Source: Candidatus Methanomethylophilaceae archaeon
Lineage (GTDB): Archaea > Thermoplasmatota > Thermoplasmata > Methanomassiliicoccales > Methanomethylophilaceae
NCBI GenBank assembly: GCA_944321505.1
Contig: CALULN010000001.1
Coordinates: 1 to 56,173 of the forward strand
Direction of reading: 5' to 3'
Length of the DNA: 56,173 nucleotides
Below are positions 1-7,014 of this stretch, piece after piece. Made by a program: the position numbers and the translations under genes. Numbering within the stretch: the first letter of the stretch is position 1; the number at the start of each line of letters is the position of its first letter. Below the pieces are notes generated by a model, which did no database searches, was not told where the DNA came from, and saw only the letters and a program-made list of their open reading frames with translations.

Positions 1-302
1 CAACGGTTATTGTTGAAGAAAACGGCTCCGTGACTGTCGTGGCAAGCGAAGCACCCGAAGGCAAAGAGTTCAAAGGCTGGAGCATTGACGGCGGCGAAAC
101 AATAATCAGCGCAGAAGCGGCTTATACGTTTACCGCAAGCGAAGATACGGTCCTGACCGCAGTCTTTGCAGACAAACAGAGCGACGTCAAGCCCGGCGGC
201 GAGCCGTCGGGAGGCGGTTCCGACCTCCTGCTGTACGTCGGCATAGCCGTCGTCGTCATCGCCCTGCTGGGAGCCGCGCTGTTCATCAGAGGGCGCATGT
301 GA
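1..302 (+). CDS. C-terminal end of a surface protein with an InlB-type repeat and membrane anchor (partial)
   Basis: The reading frame is open from base 3 and the gene begins outside the window, so about 100 C-terminal residues are seen. The visible part holds one unit resembling the Listeria-Bacteroides (InlB B) repeat, with the typical F-x-GW core (EFKGWSIDGGE) followed by a short beta-rich stretch. A Gly/Pro/Ser-rich linker and one hydrophobic segment of about 20 residues follow, ending in RGRM, which suits a C-terminal membrane anchor with a short cytoplasmic tail. Such repeats are common in large extracellular proteins of gut archaea and bacteria. Codons (gaa, aaa, aca) are less GC-rich than in the next genes. 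The function of the whole protein cannot be told from this end. Confidence 0.75.
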   Translation, partial: TVIVEENGSVTVVASEAPEGKEFKGWSIDGGETIISAEAAYTFTASEDTVLTAVFADKQSDVKPGGEPSGGGSDLLLYVGIAVVVIALLGAALFIRGRM

Positions 303-359
303 AACCGGTTACTGCCGGGCGCCGGCCCGGCATATCCTTTCTCCACGCGATGCGTGAGC

Positions 360-365
360 TATAAA
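360..365 (+). promoter_or_regulatory. TATA box for the 390-1494 operon
   Basis: TATAAA is centred about 27 bases before the ATG at 390. This is the spacing expected if transcription starts at or next to the start codon. It also argues against the GTG at 354, which lies upstream of the box. Confidence 0.55.
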
Positions 366-389
366 GGGGCGCTGCGCAATCCCGCCGTC

Positions 390-581
390 ATGACAGACCA
401 CGTGTGCGACGCCGCAGGATGCCAGGCGCCTGCGGAGAGATCGCTGAACATCAAGAAGGTGGCGCCCACCGGCATGGAGCTGAAGGATCCGGATGCCAGA
501 CAGGTCCATCTCTGCAAGGAGCACTATCGCTCCTGGAAGAAGATGGCCAAGGACGCCATCCCCGACTACCTCGGGAACTGA
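390..581 (+). CDS. small Cys/His protein, possible zinc-binding
   Basis: A 63-residue protein. ATG 390 is chosen over GTG 354 because a TATA box at 360-365 would then sit at leaderless spacing. It carries a C-x4-C pair near the N-terminus (CDAAGC) and a later HLCKEH cluster, which together could bind one zinc ion. The rest is charged and soluble. The stop is one base before the RNase Z start, so the two genes are almost certainly co-transcribed. I do not recognise a named family. Small Cys-rich proteins recur in this window (8734 and 42150). Codon use matches the neighbours. Confidence 0.7.
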   Translation: MTDHVCDAAGCQAPAERSLNIKKVAPTGMELKDPDARQVHLCKEHYRSWKKMAKDAIPDYLGN

Positions 582-582
582 C

Positions 583-1494
583 ATGCTCGGGCTCACCTTC
601 CTGGGCACATCCGCAGGTGTACCGTCCCGCGACCGCACCATGTCCTGCGTGGCGGTGAAGCAGGGGAAGGCGGTGACCCTCTTCGACTGCGCCGAGGGCA
701 CCCAGCGGCAGCTGATGGTGTCCAGGCTGTCGTTCATGAAAGTGGGGGCCATATTCATCTCCCATCTGCACGGGGACCATATGCTGGGTCTCCCCGGCCT
801 GCTGCAGACCATGGGCATGAGCGGGAGAAAGGATCCGCTGATCGTGTGCGGCCCGGAGGGCCTCGTCTCGGCGCTGGATTCCATGATGAGGGCCTGCGAC
901 GGCACCCTGGAGTACGACTGCACGGTGACCGAGCTGGGGGACGGGGATTCCGTACGTCTGCCGTCGGCGACGGTGACCGCCTTCGCCACCGACCACGGCG
1001 TGCCGTCACTGGGGTACGTGTACAGGGAGGACGACGGCCCGGGCAGGTTCGACAGAGCCAGGGCGGTGGAGCTGGGCATAAGGCCGGGCCCGGATTTCAC
1101 CAGGCTGCAGAACGGGGAGGCCGTCAACGGCGTGGAACCTTCTATGGTCATCGGGCCCCCGAGGAAAGGCATGAGCATCGTCTACACCGGCGACACCCTC
1201 CCCGGCGGGAGGGTGGCGGAGATGTCCGTCGGTGCGGACGTCCTGATCCACGAGTCAACCTACGGTCCCGACGAGGCGGAGCTCGCACCCAAGTACTTCC
1301 ATTCAACCTGCATGGACGCCGCCCGCACCGCCGCGGAGTGCGGCGTCAGATATCTCTTCCTGACCCATTTCAGCAACCGCTACGACGACGTCTCGGTGCT
1401 GGAGGCGGCTGCAAGAGAGGTGTTCCCGGAGACCCGGGCCGCCAACGACCTGGATTCCTACGAGATCTCTGAGAAAGGGCTCACACAAGTTTGA
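583..1494 (+). CDS. rnz: ribonuclease Z (tRNA 3'-end processing)
   Basis: 303 residues, the usual size of the short RNase Z form. This metallo-beta-lactamase-fold endonuclease removes the 3' trailer from tRNA precursors so that CCA can be added; the one tRNA in this window (37333-37407) has no encoded CCA. The N-terminus LGLTFLGTSAGVPS and the zinc motif HLHGDH (residues 61-66) are diagnostic, and later His/Asp ligands are visible around GDT and HFS. The ATG at 583 follows the previous stop after one base. The 3' end overlaps the convergent HTH-CBS gene by 14 bases. Confidence 0.95.
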   Translation: MLGLTFLGTSAGVPSRDRTMSCVAVKQGKAVTLFDCAEGTQRQLMVSRLSFMKVGAIFISHLHGDHMLGLPGLLQTMGMSGRKDPLIVCGPEGLVSALDSMMRACDGTLEYDCTVTELGDGDSVRLPSATVTAFATDHGVPSLGYVYREDDGPGRFDRARAVELGIRPGPDFTRLQNGEAVNGVEPSMVIGPPRKGMSIVYTGDTLPGGRVAEMSVGADVLIHESTYGPDEAELAPKYFHSTCMDAARTAAECGVRYLFLTHFSNRYDDVSVLEAAAREVFPETRAANDLDSYEISEKGLTQV

Positions 1495-2041
1495 GCATGT
1501 CCGCGCTGGTGACCAGGCCCACGATCTTCCCCTTCCTGGTCACCAGGACGGCATCCGCCGTTGCGAGCATGGACGACAGCGCCCCCATGGACGCGCTCTC
1601 CGACACCGTCGGGAAGGACTCGTCCATTATCTCGGACACCCTGACCCTGCCTATCTGGTCCATGGTCCTGCCGCTGCGGATGTGCTCGAAGATGGTCCTC
1701 TCGGATATGCTGCCCACCGGAGAATCGCCTCTGAGAACGGGGATCTGGGACACGCCGGTGCGCTTGAGGAGGTCGGCCACCTCGTGGACGGGCGCGTCCT
1801 CCTGCACCGAGATGATGTCGGTGGTGGCTATCTCCATTATGCTGATCCCCCGGTCCTTCTCTGACATGGCCTCCAGGGTCTCGAACAGCCTGACCACGGT
1901 GTCGTATCCGGCGGAGATCCGGCCGGTCTCGATCTTGGTGATGGTGCTCTGGCTCACTCCGGATGCGGCGGCGAGCTCCGACTGGGTGATGCCCAGCATC
2001 AGCCTTCTCTTCCGGATCTCGGTGGCGGGAGGGAACCTCAT
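1481..2041 (-). CDS. XRE-family HTH regulator with a CBS pair
   Basis: 186 residues. Residues about 5-60 form a Cro/C1-type helix-turn-helix (TQSELAAASGVSQSTITKIE), and residues about 68-186 form two CBS motifs (a Bateman module) that normally bind adenine nucleotides or AdoMet. This architecture is common in archaea and suggests ligand-controlled DNA binding. The gene is divergent from the AdoMet synthetase gene at 2158. A 16-base perfect palindrome (2057-2072) lies 16 bases upstream of its ATG, where its own TATA box should be, so autoregulation is likely. Control of mat by AdoMet or an adenylate is a reasonable but untested inference. Confidence 0.88.
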   Translation of the reverse strand: MRFPPATEIRKRRLMLGITQSELAAASGVSQSTITKIETGRISAGYDTVVRLFETLEAMSEKDRGISIMEIATTDIISVQEDAPVHEVADLLKRTGVSQIPVLRGDSPVGSISERTIFEHIRSGRTMDQIGRVRVSEIMDESFPTVSESASMGALSSMLATADAVLVTRKGKIVGLVTSADMLKLV

Positions 2042-2056
2042 CGGCTCTGCATCTGA

Positions 2057-2072
2057 TATTCATATATGAATA
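2057..2072. promoter_or_regulatory. 16-base perfect palindrome, probable operator of the HTH-CBS regulator
   Basis: TATTCATATATGAATA is fully self-complementary. It sits 16-31 bases upstream of the regulator start (2041, minus strand), so it covers or forms that gene's TATA element. It lies about 85 bases before the divergent mat start. Confidence 0.6.
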
Positions 2073-2157
2073 ATTTACTCAACGCCCTTTATTTACATGA
2101 AGAAGTTGTTACACTCCCATCCAACCCGTACAGGTTAATTAGAAGGGAGTCAGCACT

Positions 2158-3393
2158 ATGGCAGCACCCAAGAACATCTACGTGGAGAACATCCACGACC
2201 TACCTACGCCCCGCGGAAAGATCGAGCTTGTGGAGAGGAAGGGTATCGGGCATCCCGATTCCGTCGCCGACGCCCTCGCCGAGTCCGTCTCCAGGGCCCT
2301 CTGCAAGATGTACCTGAAGGAGTTCGGCACCGTCCTCCACCACAACACCGACGAGACGCAGATTGCCGCCGGCAGGTCCGCTCCCAGGTTCGGCGGGGGC
2401 ACCATCGTCGACCCCACCTACATACTCCTCGTCGGACGCGCCACCACCGAGGTCACCCAGGACAACGTCCTCAAGGAGCTGCCCTGCAAACCCGTCGCCC
2501 TGAAGGCCGCCCACGAGTACATCAAGAAGACGTTCCCCAACGTGGACCCCGACTCCGACATCATCCTGGATGCCAGGCTCGGCATGGGGTCCGACGATCT
2601 GAGAGGAGTGTATCAGACCTCCAAGGTGCTGGCCAACGACACCTCCTTCGGAGTCGGGTACGCGCCCTACTCCATCACCGACAGGCTGGTCCTGAAGACC
2701 GAGGAGATGATCAACAGCCCCAAGTTCAAGAAGATCCTGCCGGAGACCGGTCAGGACGTCAAGGTCATGGGCTCCCGTGTGGGCAAGGACCTGACCATGA
2801 CCATCGCCTGCGCCATGGTGGACAGGTACATCGACGACGCCGGGCACTACGCCTCCGCCATGGAGCAGCTCTACGAGAAGGTCAACGAGAACGCCCTGAA
2901 CATCATCGACAAGTCCGGAGAGGACATCAACTTCAAGCTGGAGCTCAACACCGGCGACGACTACGCCAGGGGAGTCTACTACCTCACCGTCACCGGCCTG
3001 TCCCAGGAGATGGGCGACGACGGGTCCGTGGGACGCGGGAACAGGTGCAACGGCCTGATCACCCCCTACCGCCCCATGTCCATGGAGGCCACCTCCGGTA
3101 AGAACCCCATCACCCACATCGGGAAGATCTACAATGTCATGTCCAGGCTCATCGCCCAGGACATCGCCGACAAGATCTCCGCCGACGTGGAGGTCAAGGT
3201 CAGGATCCTCTCCCAGATCGGGAAGCCCGTGTCCGAGCCTCTGAACTGCAGCGTGCAGCTGGTCAGCATGACCGAGAGGGAGTCCGCCCTCAAGAGGTGG
3301 AAGTCCGAGGCCGAGTCCATCGCCTACGACTGGCTGGACAACGTCGACAAGATCACCAAGCTCATCATCGACGGGAAGGTCAGGACCTTCTGA
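2158..3393 (+). CDS. mat: S-adenosylmethionine synthetase, archaeal type
   Basis: 411 residues, the expected size for the archaeal AdoMet synthetase family, which is only distantly related to bacterial MetK. It makes S-adenosylmethionine from methionine and ATP for methylation, radical SAM and polyamine pathways. The N-terminal block with KGIGHPDSVADALAE and the later GGGTIVDPTYILLVGRAT and DILDARLGMGSDD-like region are characteristic. The ATG is preceded by an AGAAGGGAG Shine-Dalgarno-like stretch about 8 bases upstream. An AT-rich promoter (CTTTATTTACA near 2085-2097) suggests a leader of about 40-50 bases. DUF4443 and a TIM-barrel gene follow at 3 and 0 bases, forming an operon. Confidence 0.96.
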   Translation: MAAPKNIYVENIHDLPTPRGKIELVERKGIGHPDSVADALAESVSRALCKMYLKEFGTVLHHNTDETQIAAGRSAPRFGGGTIVDPTYILLVGRATTEVTQDNVLKELPCKPVALKAAHEYIKKTFPNVDPDSDIILDARLGMGSDDLRGVYQTSKVLANDTSFGVGYAPYSITDRLVLKTEEMINSPKFKKILPETGQDVKVMGSRVGKDLTMTIACAMVDRYIDDAGHYASAMEQLYEKVNENALNIIDKSGEDINFKLELNTGDDYARGVYYLTVTGLSQEMGDDGSVGRGNRCNGLITPYRPMSMEATSGKNPITHIGKIYNVMSRLIAQDIADKISADVEVKVRILSQIGKPVSEPLNCSVQLVSMTERESALKRWKSEAESIAYDWLDNVDKITKLIIDGKVRTF

Positions 3394-3396
3394 GCC

Positions 3397-3981
3397 ATGA
3401 GGATCATCGACGTGCCCCAGTACGGGCCGATGTTCAGGTTCACCGATGCGAACGTCTACTGGACGCTCCACATCCTCTCCGACGGCAGGAGGGTGGGCAG
3501 GAAGCGCCTCGCCGAGTCCGTGGGGGTCGGCGAGGGCAGTATGCGCCGCATCCTCAAGACCCTGGAGGAGTGGGAGATGGTGCAGATCAAGCAGACCGGC
3601 ATCACCATCACCCGCGCCGGCCTCGCCTTCCTGGCGGAGGTCCCGGTTAAGGTGATCGACGTGGACCTGGGGGACATGGCCCTGGGCGACTGCGTCCAGG
3701 CGATCCTCGTCAAGGGCGTGGCGGACAAGGTCCAGAACGGCATGCAGCAGAGGGACGCCGGCGTCCGCGCCGGCGCCCTGGGCTGCACCACCCTGCTGAT
3801 ACGGGACGGGGCGCTGATGATGCCGCCTGACTGGAACATCGATCAGCACAACCCCGCCTTGGCGCAGGACATCAGGGAGAAATCCGGCATCACCGAGGAC
3901 GACATCATCATCGTCGGCAGCGCCAATGACCGGGAGGCGGCGGTCAACGCCGCCCTCACGGCGGCCTTCGAGCTGTTCTAG
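3397..3981 (+). CDS. winged-HTH protein with DUF4443 domain
   Basis: 194 residues. Residues about 1-85 look like a winged helix (GRKRLAESVGVGEGSMRRILKTLEEW, then a beta hairpin). The rest matches my memory of the archaeal DUF4443 domain, with a conserved Gly/Asp-rich core (RAGALGCTTLLIRDGALMMP). The role is unknown; DNA or ligand binding is likely from the fold. It begins 3 bases after mat. It ends with the rare stop TAG at 3979-3981, and the ATG of the next gene follows immediately in the same reading frame. Suppression of this UAG would join the two proteins. Confidence 0.8.
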   Translation: MRIIDVPQYGPMFRFTDANVYWTLHILSDGRRVGRKRLAESVGVGEGSMRRILKTLEEWEMVQIKQTGITITRAGLAFLAEVPVKVIDVDLGDMALGDCVQAILVKGVADKVQNGMQQRDAGVRAGALGCTTLLIRDGALMMPPDWNIDQHNPALAQDIREKSGITEDDIIIVGSANDREAAVNAALTAAFELF

Positions 3982-4965
3982 ATGGACCATCTGTTCAACA
4001 TATCCGTCTTCCACAGTCCCGAGGACCTCCGTTCGGTGATGGGGTTCAGAGGGGGCCTGGCGGCCATGGGGGCCGACGGGCTGGAGCTGCAGACCGGCTT
4101 CACCGACCCTCCGAGTCACTTGGAGCCTTTGACGACATCGGTGCATCTCCCCTATGCGGTGGACTGGTTCGGACCGTGGTCCGGGAGGCGCCCGGTCGAT
4201 GAGGGCCTGATGGGCGACGACCTCAGGTTCAGGAGCTACGGCGCCGACAGGGACGGCATAGCGGAGGCGGTCAGGCTATCCATGGACTGCGCCCGCAGGA
4301 TGGATCCCGTGTTCGGCGTCATGCACGCCGGCTGCGGCAGCCTGGACGAGCTCCTGTGTACAGACTACAGCTACGGATGCCGCGAGGTGCTGGAGGCGTT
4401 CTGCGATTTGATGAACGAGGCCGTCTCCGCATATCCCGGAGGCGAGCCCCCCTTCACCCTCGCCTTCGAGAACACCTGGTGGCCCGGGTTCCGCGCCTTG
4501 GACGGCGAGGGGTTCAGGCTGATGGCGGACAGGCTGGAGTTCGACGACTGGGCTCTGTGCATAGACACCGGCCACATGCTGGTGTCCGCAGGGGGCGCTC
4601 CGTCGGAGGAGGAGTCGCTGGAAATCCTGAACGCATGCGTGGACAGCTATCCGCAGGACATGCTCGACCGCATAGTGTCGGTCCATCTCCACACCGGCGC
4701 CACCGCCGGGGCCAGGAAGAGCGGCGCCCTGTCCCGGGATGAGTGCGGCTCCATCCCGATCCAGGAGAGGATAGCCAGAGCGTACCGCTATCTGGGCCTC
4801 ATAGATCCCCACAGGCCCTTCGCCACCAAGGGGGCAGCCGATCTCGTGTCCAGGATGTCCCCGGACTGCGTGGTCCACGAGATGGGCGCCGTCGATATCG
4901 CCGACCACATAAGGGACCACATATGCCAGCGCTCACTTTTCGGTCTTCCTGGGAACTTTTATTAA
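3982..4965 (+). CDS. xylose-isomerase-like TIM barrel (AP endonuclease 2 superfamily) protein
   Basis: 327 residues. The pattern fits the sugar phosphate isomerase/epimerase and endonuclease IV superfamily: HAGCGS near residue 113, an acidic site in FENTWWPG, CIDTGHML, VHLHTG, and a C-terminal VHEMG. These His/Glu/Asp residues usually bind one to three divalent metals. Substrate is unknown; homologues include hydroxypyruvate isomerase-like enzymes, myo-inositol enzymes and Nfo-like repair enzymes. The gene abuts DUF4443 with no gap, in frame across a TAG. Its 3' end runs into an AT-rich stretch (CTTTTATTAATCG) that can serve as the promoter of the small membrane gene at 4998. Confidence 0.82.
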   Translation: MDHLFNISVFHSPEDLRSVMGFRGGLAAMGADGLELQTGFTDPPSHLEPLTTSVHLPYAVDWFGPWSGRRPVDEGLMGDDLRFRSYGADRDGIAEAVRLSMDCARRMDPVFGVMHAGCGSLDELLCTDYSYGCREVLEAFCDLMNEAVSAYPGGEPPFTLAFENTWWPGFRALDGEGFRLMADRLEFDDWALCIDTGHMLVSAGGAPSEEESLEILNACVDSYPQDMLDRIVSVHLHTGATAGARKSGALSRDECGSIPIQERIARAYRYLGLIDPHRPFATKGAADLVSRMSPDCVVHEMGAVDIADHIRDHICQRSLFGLPGNFY

Positions 4966-4997
4966 TCGCGTTTCGATAACCCAACGGGAGGGAACTC

Positions 4998-5210
4998 ATG
5001 GAGAAAGGAAATCTCGCCGACGCGCTCATGCTGGTCGTCCTGGTCGTCCTCGGCCTGGTGGCCGTCCTGGTGGCGGTGCTGGTCCTCAGCCTGATCTTCG
5101 GATTCGCCGTCGACCATGTTGGCAACGGTGCCCTGGTCATCGACGCAGTGGCCATCGTCATCGCCGGCGGGCTGATCGCCGCCGCGGTGTACGCCAAGAA
5201 GAAGGCCTAG
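4998..5210 (+). CDS. small two-helix membrane protein
   Basis: 70 residues: a short charged N-terminus (MEKGNLADA), a hydrophobic helix of about 28 residues, a short polar turn (DHVGNG), a second helix of about 20 residues, and a KKKA tail that is probably cytoplasmic. GGAGGG lies 6 bases before the ATG. Its TAG stop (5208-5210) shares the palindrome CTAG with the TAG stop of the convergent gene at 5207-5638. No family recognised. Confidence 0.75.
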   Translation: MEKGNLADALMLVVLVVLGLVAVLVAVLVLSLIFGFAVDHVGNGALVIDAVAIVIAGGLIAAAVYAKKKA

Positions 5211-5638
5211 ATCAAACCCCTTGCGATCTCTATCGCATCCATGCACAGCCGCGGGCACAGGTTCTCGAACAGCCCGTCGGCGTACGCTTTCGTATTGCCC
5301 TCGTTCTCGCGGATGTCCAGGCCCATAAGCTCCGGGCAGGTGAATCCTCCGTTGCGTCTGCAGAACTCGGAGATGAACTGCTCCCTCTTGATGACGCAGA
5401 GCCCTTTCGCGGAGTAGTCGGGCTCGACGGTGCCGTATCTCCAGCCGATGACGGCCAGGCCGCCGACGATGGCCCCGCAGACGGCGCCTCTGAACATGCC
5501 CATGCCGAGGCAGGAGGCGCTCCTCATGACCGCTTCGAAATCGTCCCCCAGCTCGTCCCTGAATGCCCCCACGACGCACTGGGTGCAGTCGAACCCTCTG
5601 TCGAACAGCCCAGCGATCTCCTCCCTGTCCATGGGCAT
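5207..5638 (-). CDS. C_GCAxxG_C_C family redox-type protein
   Basis: 143 residues. The spaced cysteine pattern of the C_GCAxxG_C_C family is visible: CTQCV near residue 18, SCLGMGMFRGAVCGAIVGG near residues 44-65, then further Cys residues at CVIKRE, FCRRNGGFTCPEL and NLCPRLCMDA. Members are thought to bind metal or act in redox chemistry, often next to oxidoreductases, but no reaction is firmly established. The gene converges on the small membrane gene, overlapping it by four bases, and both stop codons are TAG. Confidence 0.85.
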   Translation of the reverse strand: MPMDREEIAGLFDRGFDCTQCVVGAFRDELGDDFEAVMRSASCLGMGMFRGAVCGAIVGGLAVIGWRYGTVEPDYSAKGLCVIKREQFISEFCRRNGGFTCPELMGLDIRENEGNTKAYADGLFENLCPRLCMDAIEIARGLI

Positions 5639-5743
5639 CGGGATGCGTTGCGCCTATTTCGGGGCTTCGAGCCATCCCGGCTGTGCGGGCGGGACAGATA
5701 TTAAATAGGGATTCAACATCGGGGCCTCCAAGAGGTAAACACC

Positions 5744-5893
5744 ATGGCACGCTTCAAAGAGGCAGAGAGCAGGCTTCTGGACAAGACCGTCTGCATGAAC
5801 TGCTCCGCCACCAACCCGAAGAACGCGACCAAGTGCCGCAAGTGCGGGTACAGCAACCTCAGGCCCAAGGCGAAGGAGAGCAGGAAGCAGTAA
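5744..5893 (+). CDS. rpl40e: large-subunit ribosomal protein eL40 (L40e)
   Basis: A 49-residue basic protein with a four-cysteine zinc ribbon, C-x2-C then C-x2-C ([19 protein letters not shown]), and a Lys/Arg-rich tail. This is the archaeal L40e, equal to the part of eukaryotic UBA52 left after ubiquitin is removed. TTAAATA at 5701-5707 is the likely TATA box, and GAGGT lies about 8 bases before the ATG. The gene stands alone between convergent and divergent neighbours. Confidence 0.93.
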   Translation: MARFKEAESRLLDKTVCMNCSATNPKNATKCRKCGYSNLRPKAKESRKQ

Positions 5894-5945
5894 GCGTCCT
5901 CCCCCGTCGAGCGGAGCCTGTGGATAAACCGACCCGGCCGGCGCG

Positions 5946-5960
5946 GCGCCGCAGCGGCGC
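5946..5960 (+). terminator. possible terminator hairpin after L40e
   Basis: GCGCCGC and GCGGCGC are perfectly complementary around a single A, about 53 bases after the L40e stop. Because the loop is so short, only the outer 5-6 pairs would form. There is no strong T-run, so the assignment is weak. Confidence 0.35.
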
Positions 5961-6062
5961 ACGTCCCGCTGGGCGTCACCCACCGGTTTCCCCCGGCCGA
6001 CGTCATCTAATTATTATAGGTGGGCCATCTACCCAGCACCCAACGTTTCCGGCAGGGTTCCA

Positions 6063-7010
6063 ATGAAGGTCCTCATCGTCGACGACAATTCAGCCATCAG
6101 GGAGATCATAGCGGAGATTCTCACCGTCGACGGCTGCGAGATAAGGCACGCCGCGGACACCGCCGCGGCGGAGAAGGAGATCGAGGGATTCAGACCCGAC
6201 GTCACCATCCTGGACTCCACCATCGGCGGCAGGAGCACCCTGGATTTCGCCAACGGCCTCGACCGCGACTGCGGCACCAAGATCATACTCATCGTCAGCG
6301 GGAAGGATTCCATTCCCAGGGACAACCCGCTCATAATAGGCGCCATCAGGAAGCCCTTCAGGAGCTCCGAGATCCTGGAGGCGGTCCGCGGGCAGCGGGA
6401 CGACATGGCGCAGGAGGAGCAGCCCTCATCGAAGAAGGAGCGCTCCAGGTTCAGGTTCTTCTCCTTCGGGAGGCAGAAGGAGCAGGACGAGCCGGAGGAT
6501 TCCGAGGACAACGCCATCCGCTTCGGCCACTCGTACCTGGTCCTGGAGGACTCCCCGTCCGAGGTCTACGCCGTGGCCCAGCAGTTCACCACCCAGAGCT
6601 GCGACATCCTGTTCCTGACCACCGACCGCCCCAAGGCCGTCAGGGACCGTATCGACTACAAGGAGATGGACGTCATCGGGATCTCCCCTAGGCCCAGGGA
6701 CGAATACGTGGAGATCACGCACCTGGGCACGATGATGGCGAAGGCCCTGGAGTACGCGGGCAGCAAGGTGCGCCCGGTGGTTGTGATCGACGACCTCAGC
6801 CGCATCATCGAATCCAACAACATCAACCTGGCGCTGACCATGGTGCATCAGATAGTCACCAGCGTCGACAGCCGCTTCTCGCTGGTGGTCTCCGTGAGGG
6901 AGTCGCTGCTCACCGAGAAGGACAAGGGCCTGCTGATGAAGCGCCTGGAGCTCTACCGGCCTGCCGAGGCCGCCCCCGATGCGCCCGCAGAGGGGACGAA
7001 CACGGAGTGA
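6063..7010 (+). CDS. response-regulator receiver domain fused to DUF835
   Basis: 315 residues. Residues 1-115 are a CheY-like receiver with the acidic pair D7-D8, the phospho-acceptor D51 (VTILDS) and the conserved lysine in IRKPF. A charged linker (about 120-150) leads to a DUF835 domain (SYLVLEDSPSEVYAVAQQF to the C-terminus), a P-loop-ATPase-like fold seen mainly in Euryarchaeota and Thermoplasmatota sensor proteins. It should receive phosphate from a histidine kinase not present here; the output is unknown. TTATTATAGG near 6010-6020 can be the TATA element. Enolase starts 4 bases after its stop, an unexpected partner. Confidence is high for the domains and low for the role. Confidence 0.88.
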   Translation: MKVLIVDDNSAIREIIAEILTVDGCEIRHAADTAAAEKEIEGFRPDVTILDSTIGGRSTLDFANGLDRDCGTKIILIVSGKDSIPRDNPLIIGAIRKPFRSSEILEAVRGQRDDMAQEEQPSSKKERSRFRFFSFGRQKEQDEPEDSEDNAIRFGHSYLVLEDSPSEVYAVAQQFTTQSCDILFLTTDRPKAVRDRIDYKEMDVIGISPRPRDEYVEITHLGTMMAKALEYAGSKVRPVVVIDDLSRIIESNNINLALTMVHQIVTSVDSRFSLVVSVRESLLTEKDKGLLMKRLELYRPAEAAPDAPAEGTNTE

Positions 7011-7014
7011 TGAC

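Noticed and set aside
2073-2157. AdoMet riboswitch before mat
   Set aside because: The leader is too short and shows no structured elements of known SAM riboswitches, which are bacterial.
2200-4146. 648-residue open frame on the minus strand
   Set aside because: It lies antisense to mat, the DUF4443 gene and part of the TIM-barrel gene and is rich in Gly, Val, Leu, Asp and His, as expected for an antisense shadow in GC-rich DNA.
5208-5300. Pyrrolysine readthrough of the 70-residue membrane gene
   Set aside because: The extension would be antisense to the C_GCAxxG gene with no recognisable domain, so readthrough has no support here.
5894-6062. Small RNA gene after L40e
   Set aside because: GC-rich arms can pair, but no promoter or known RNA motif is visible.
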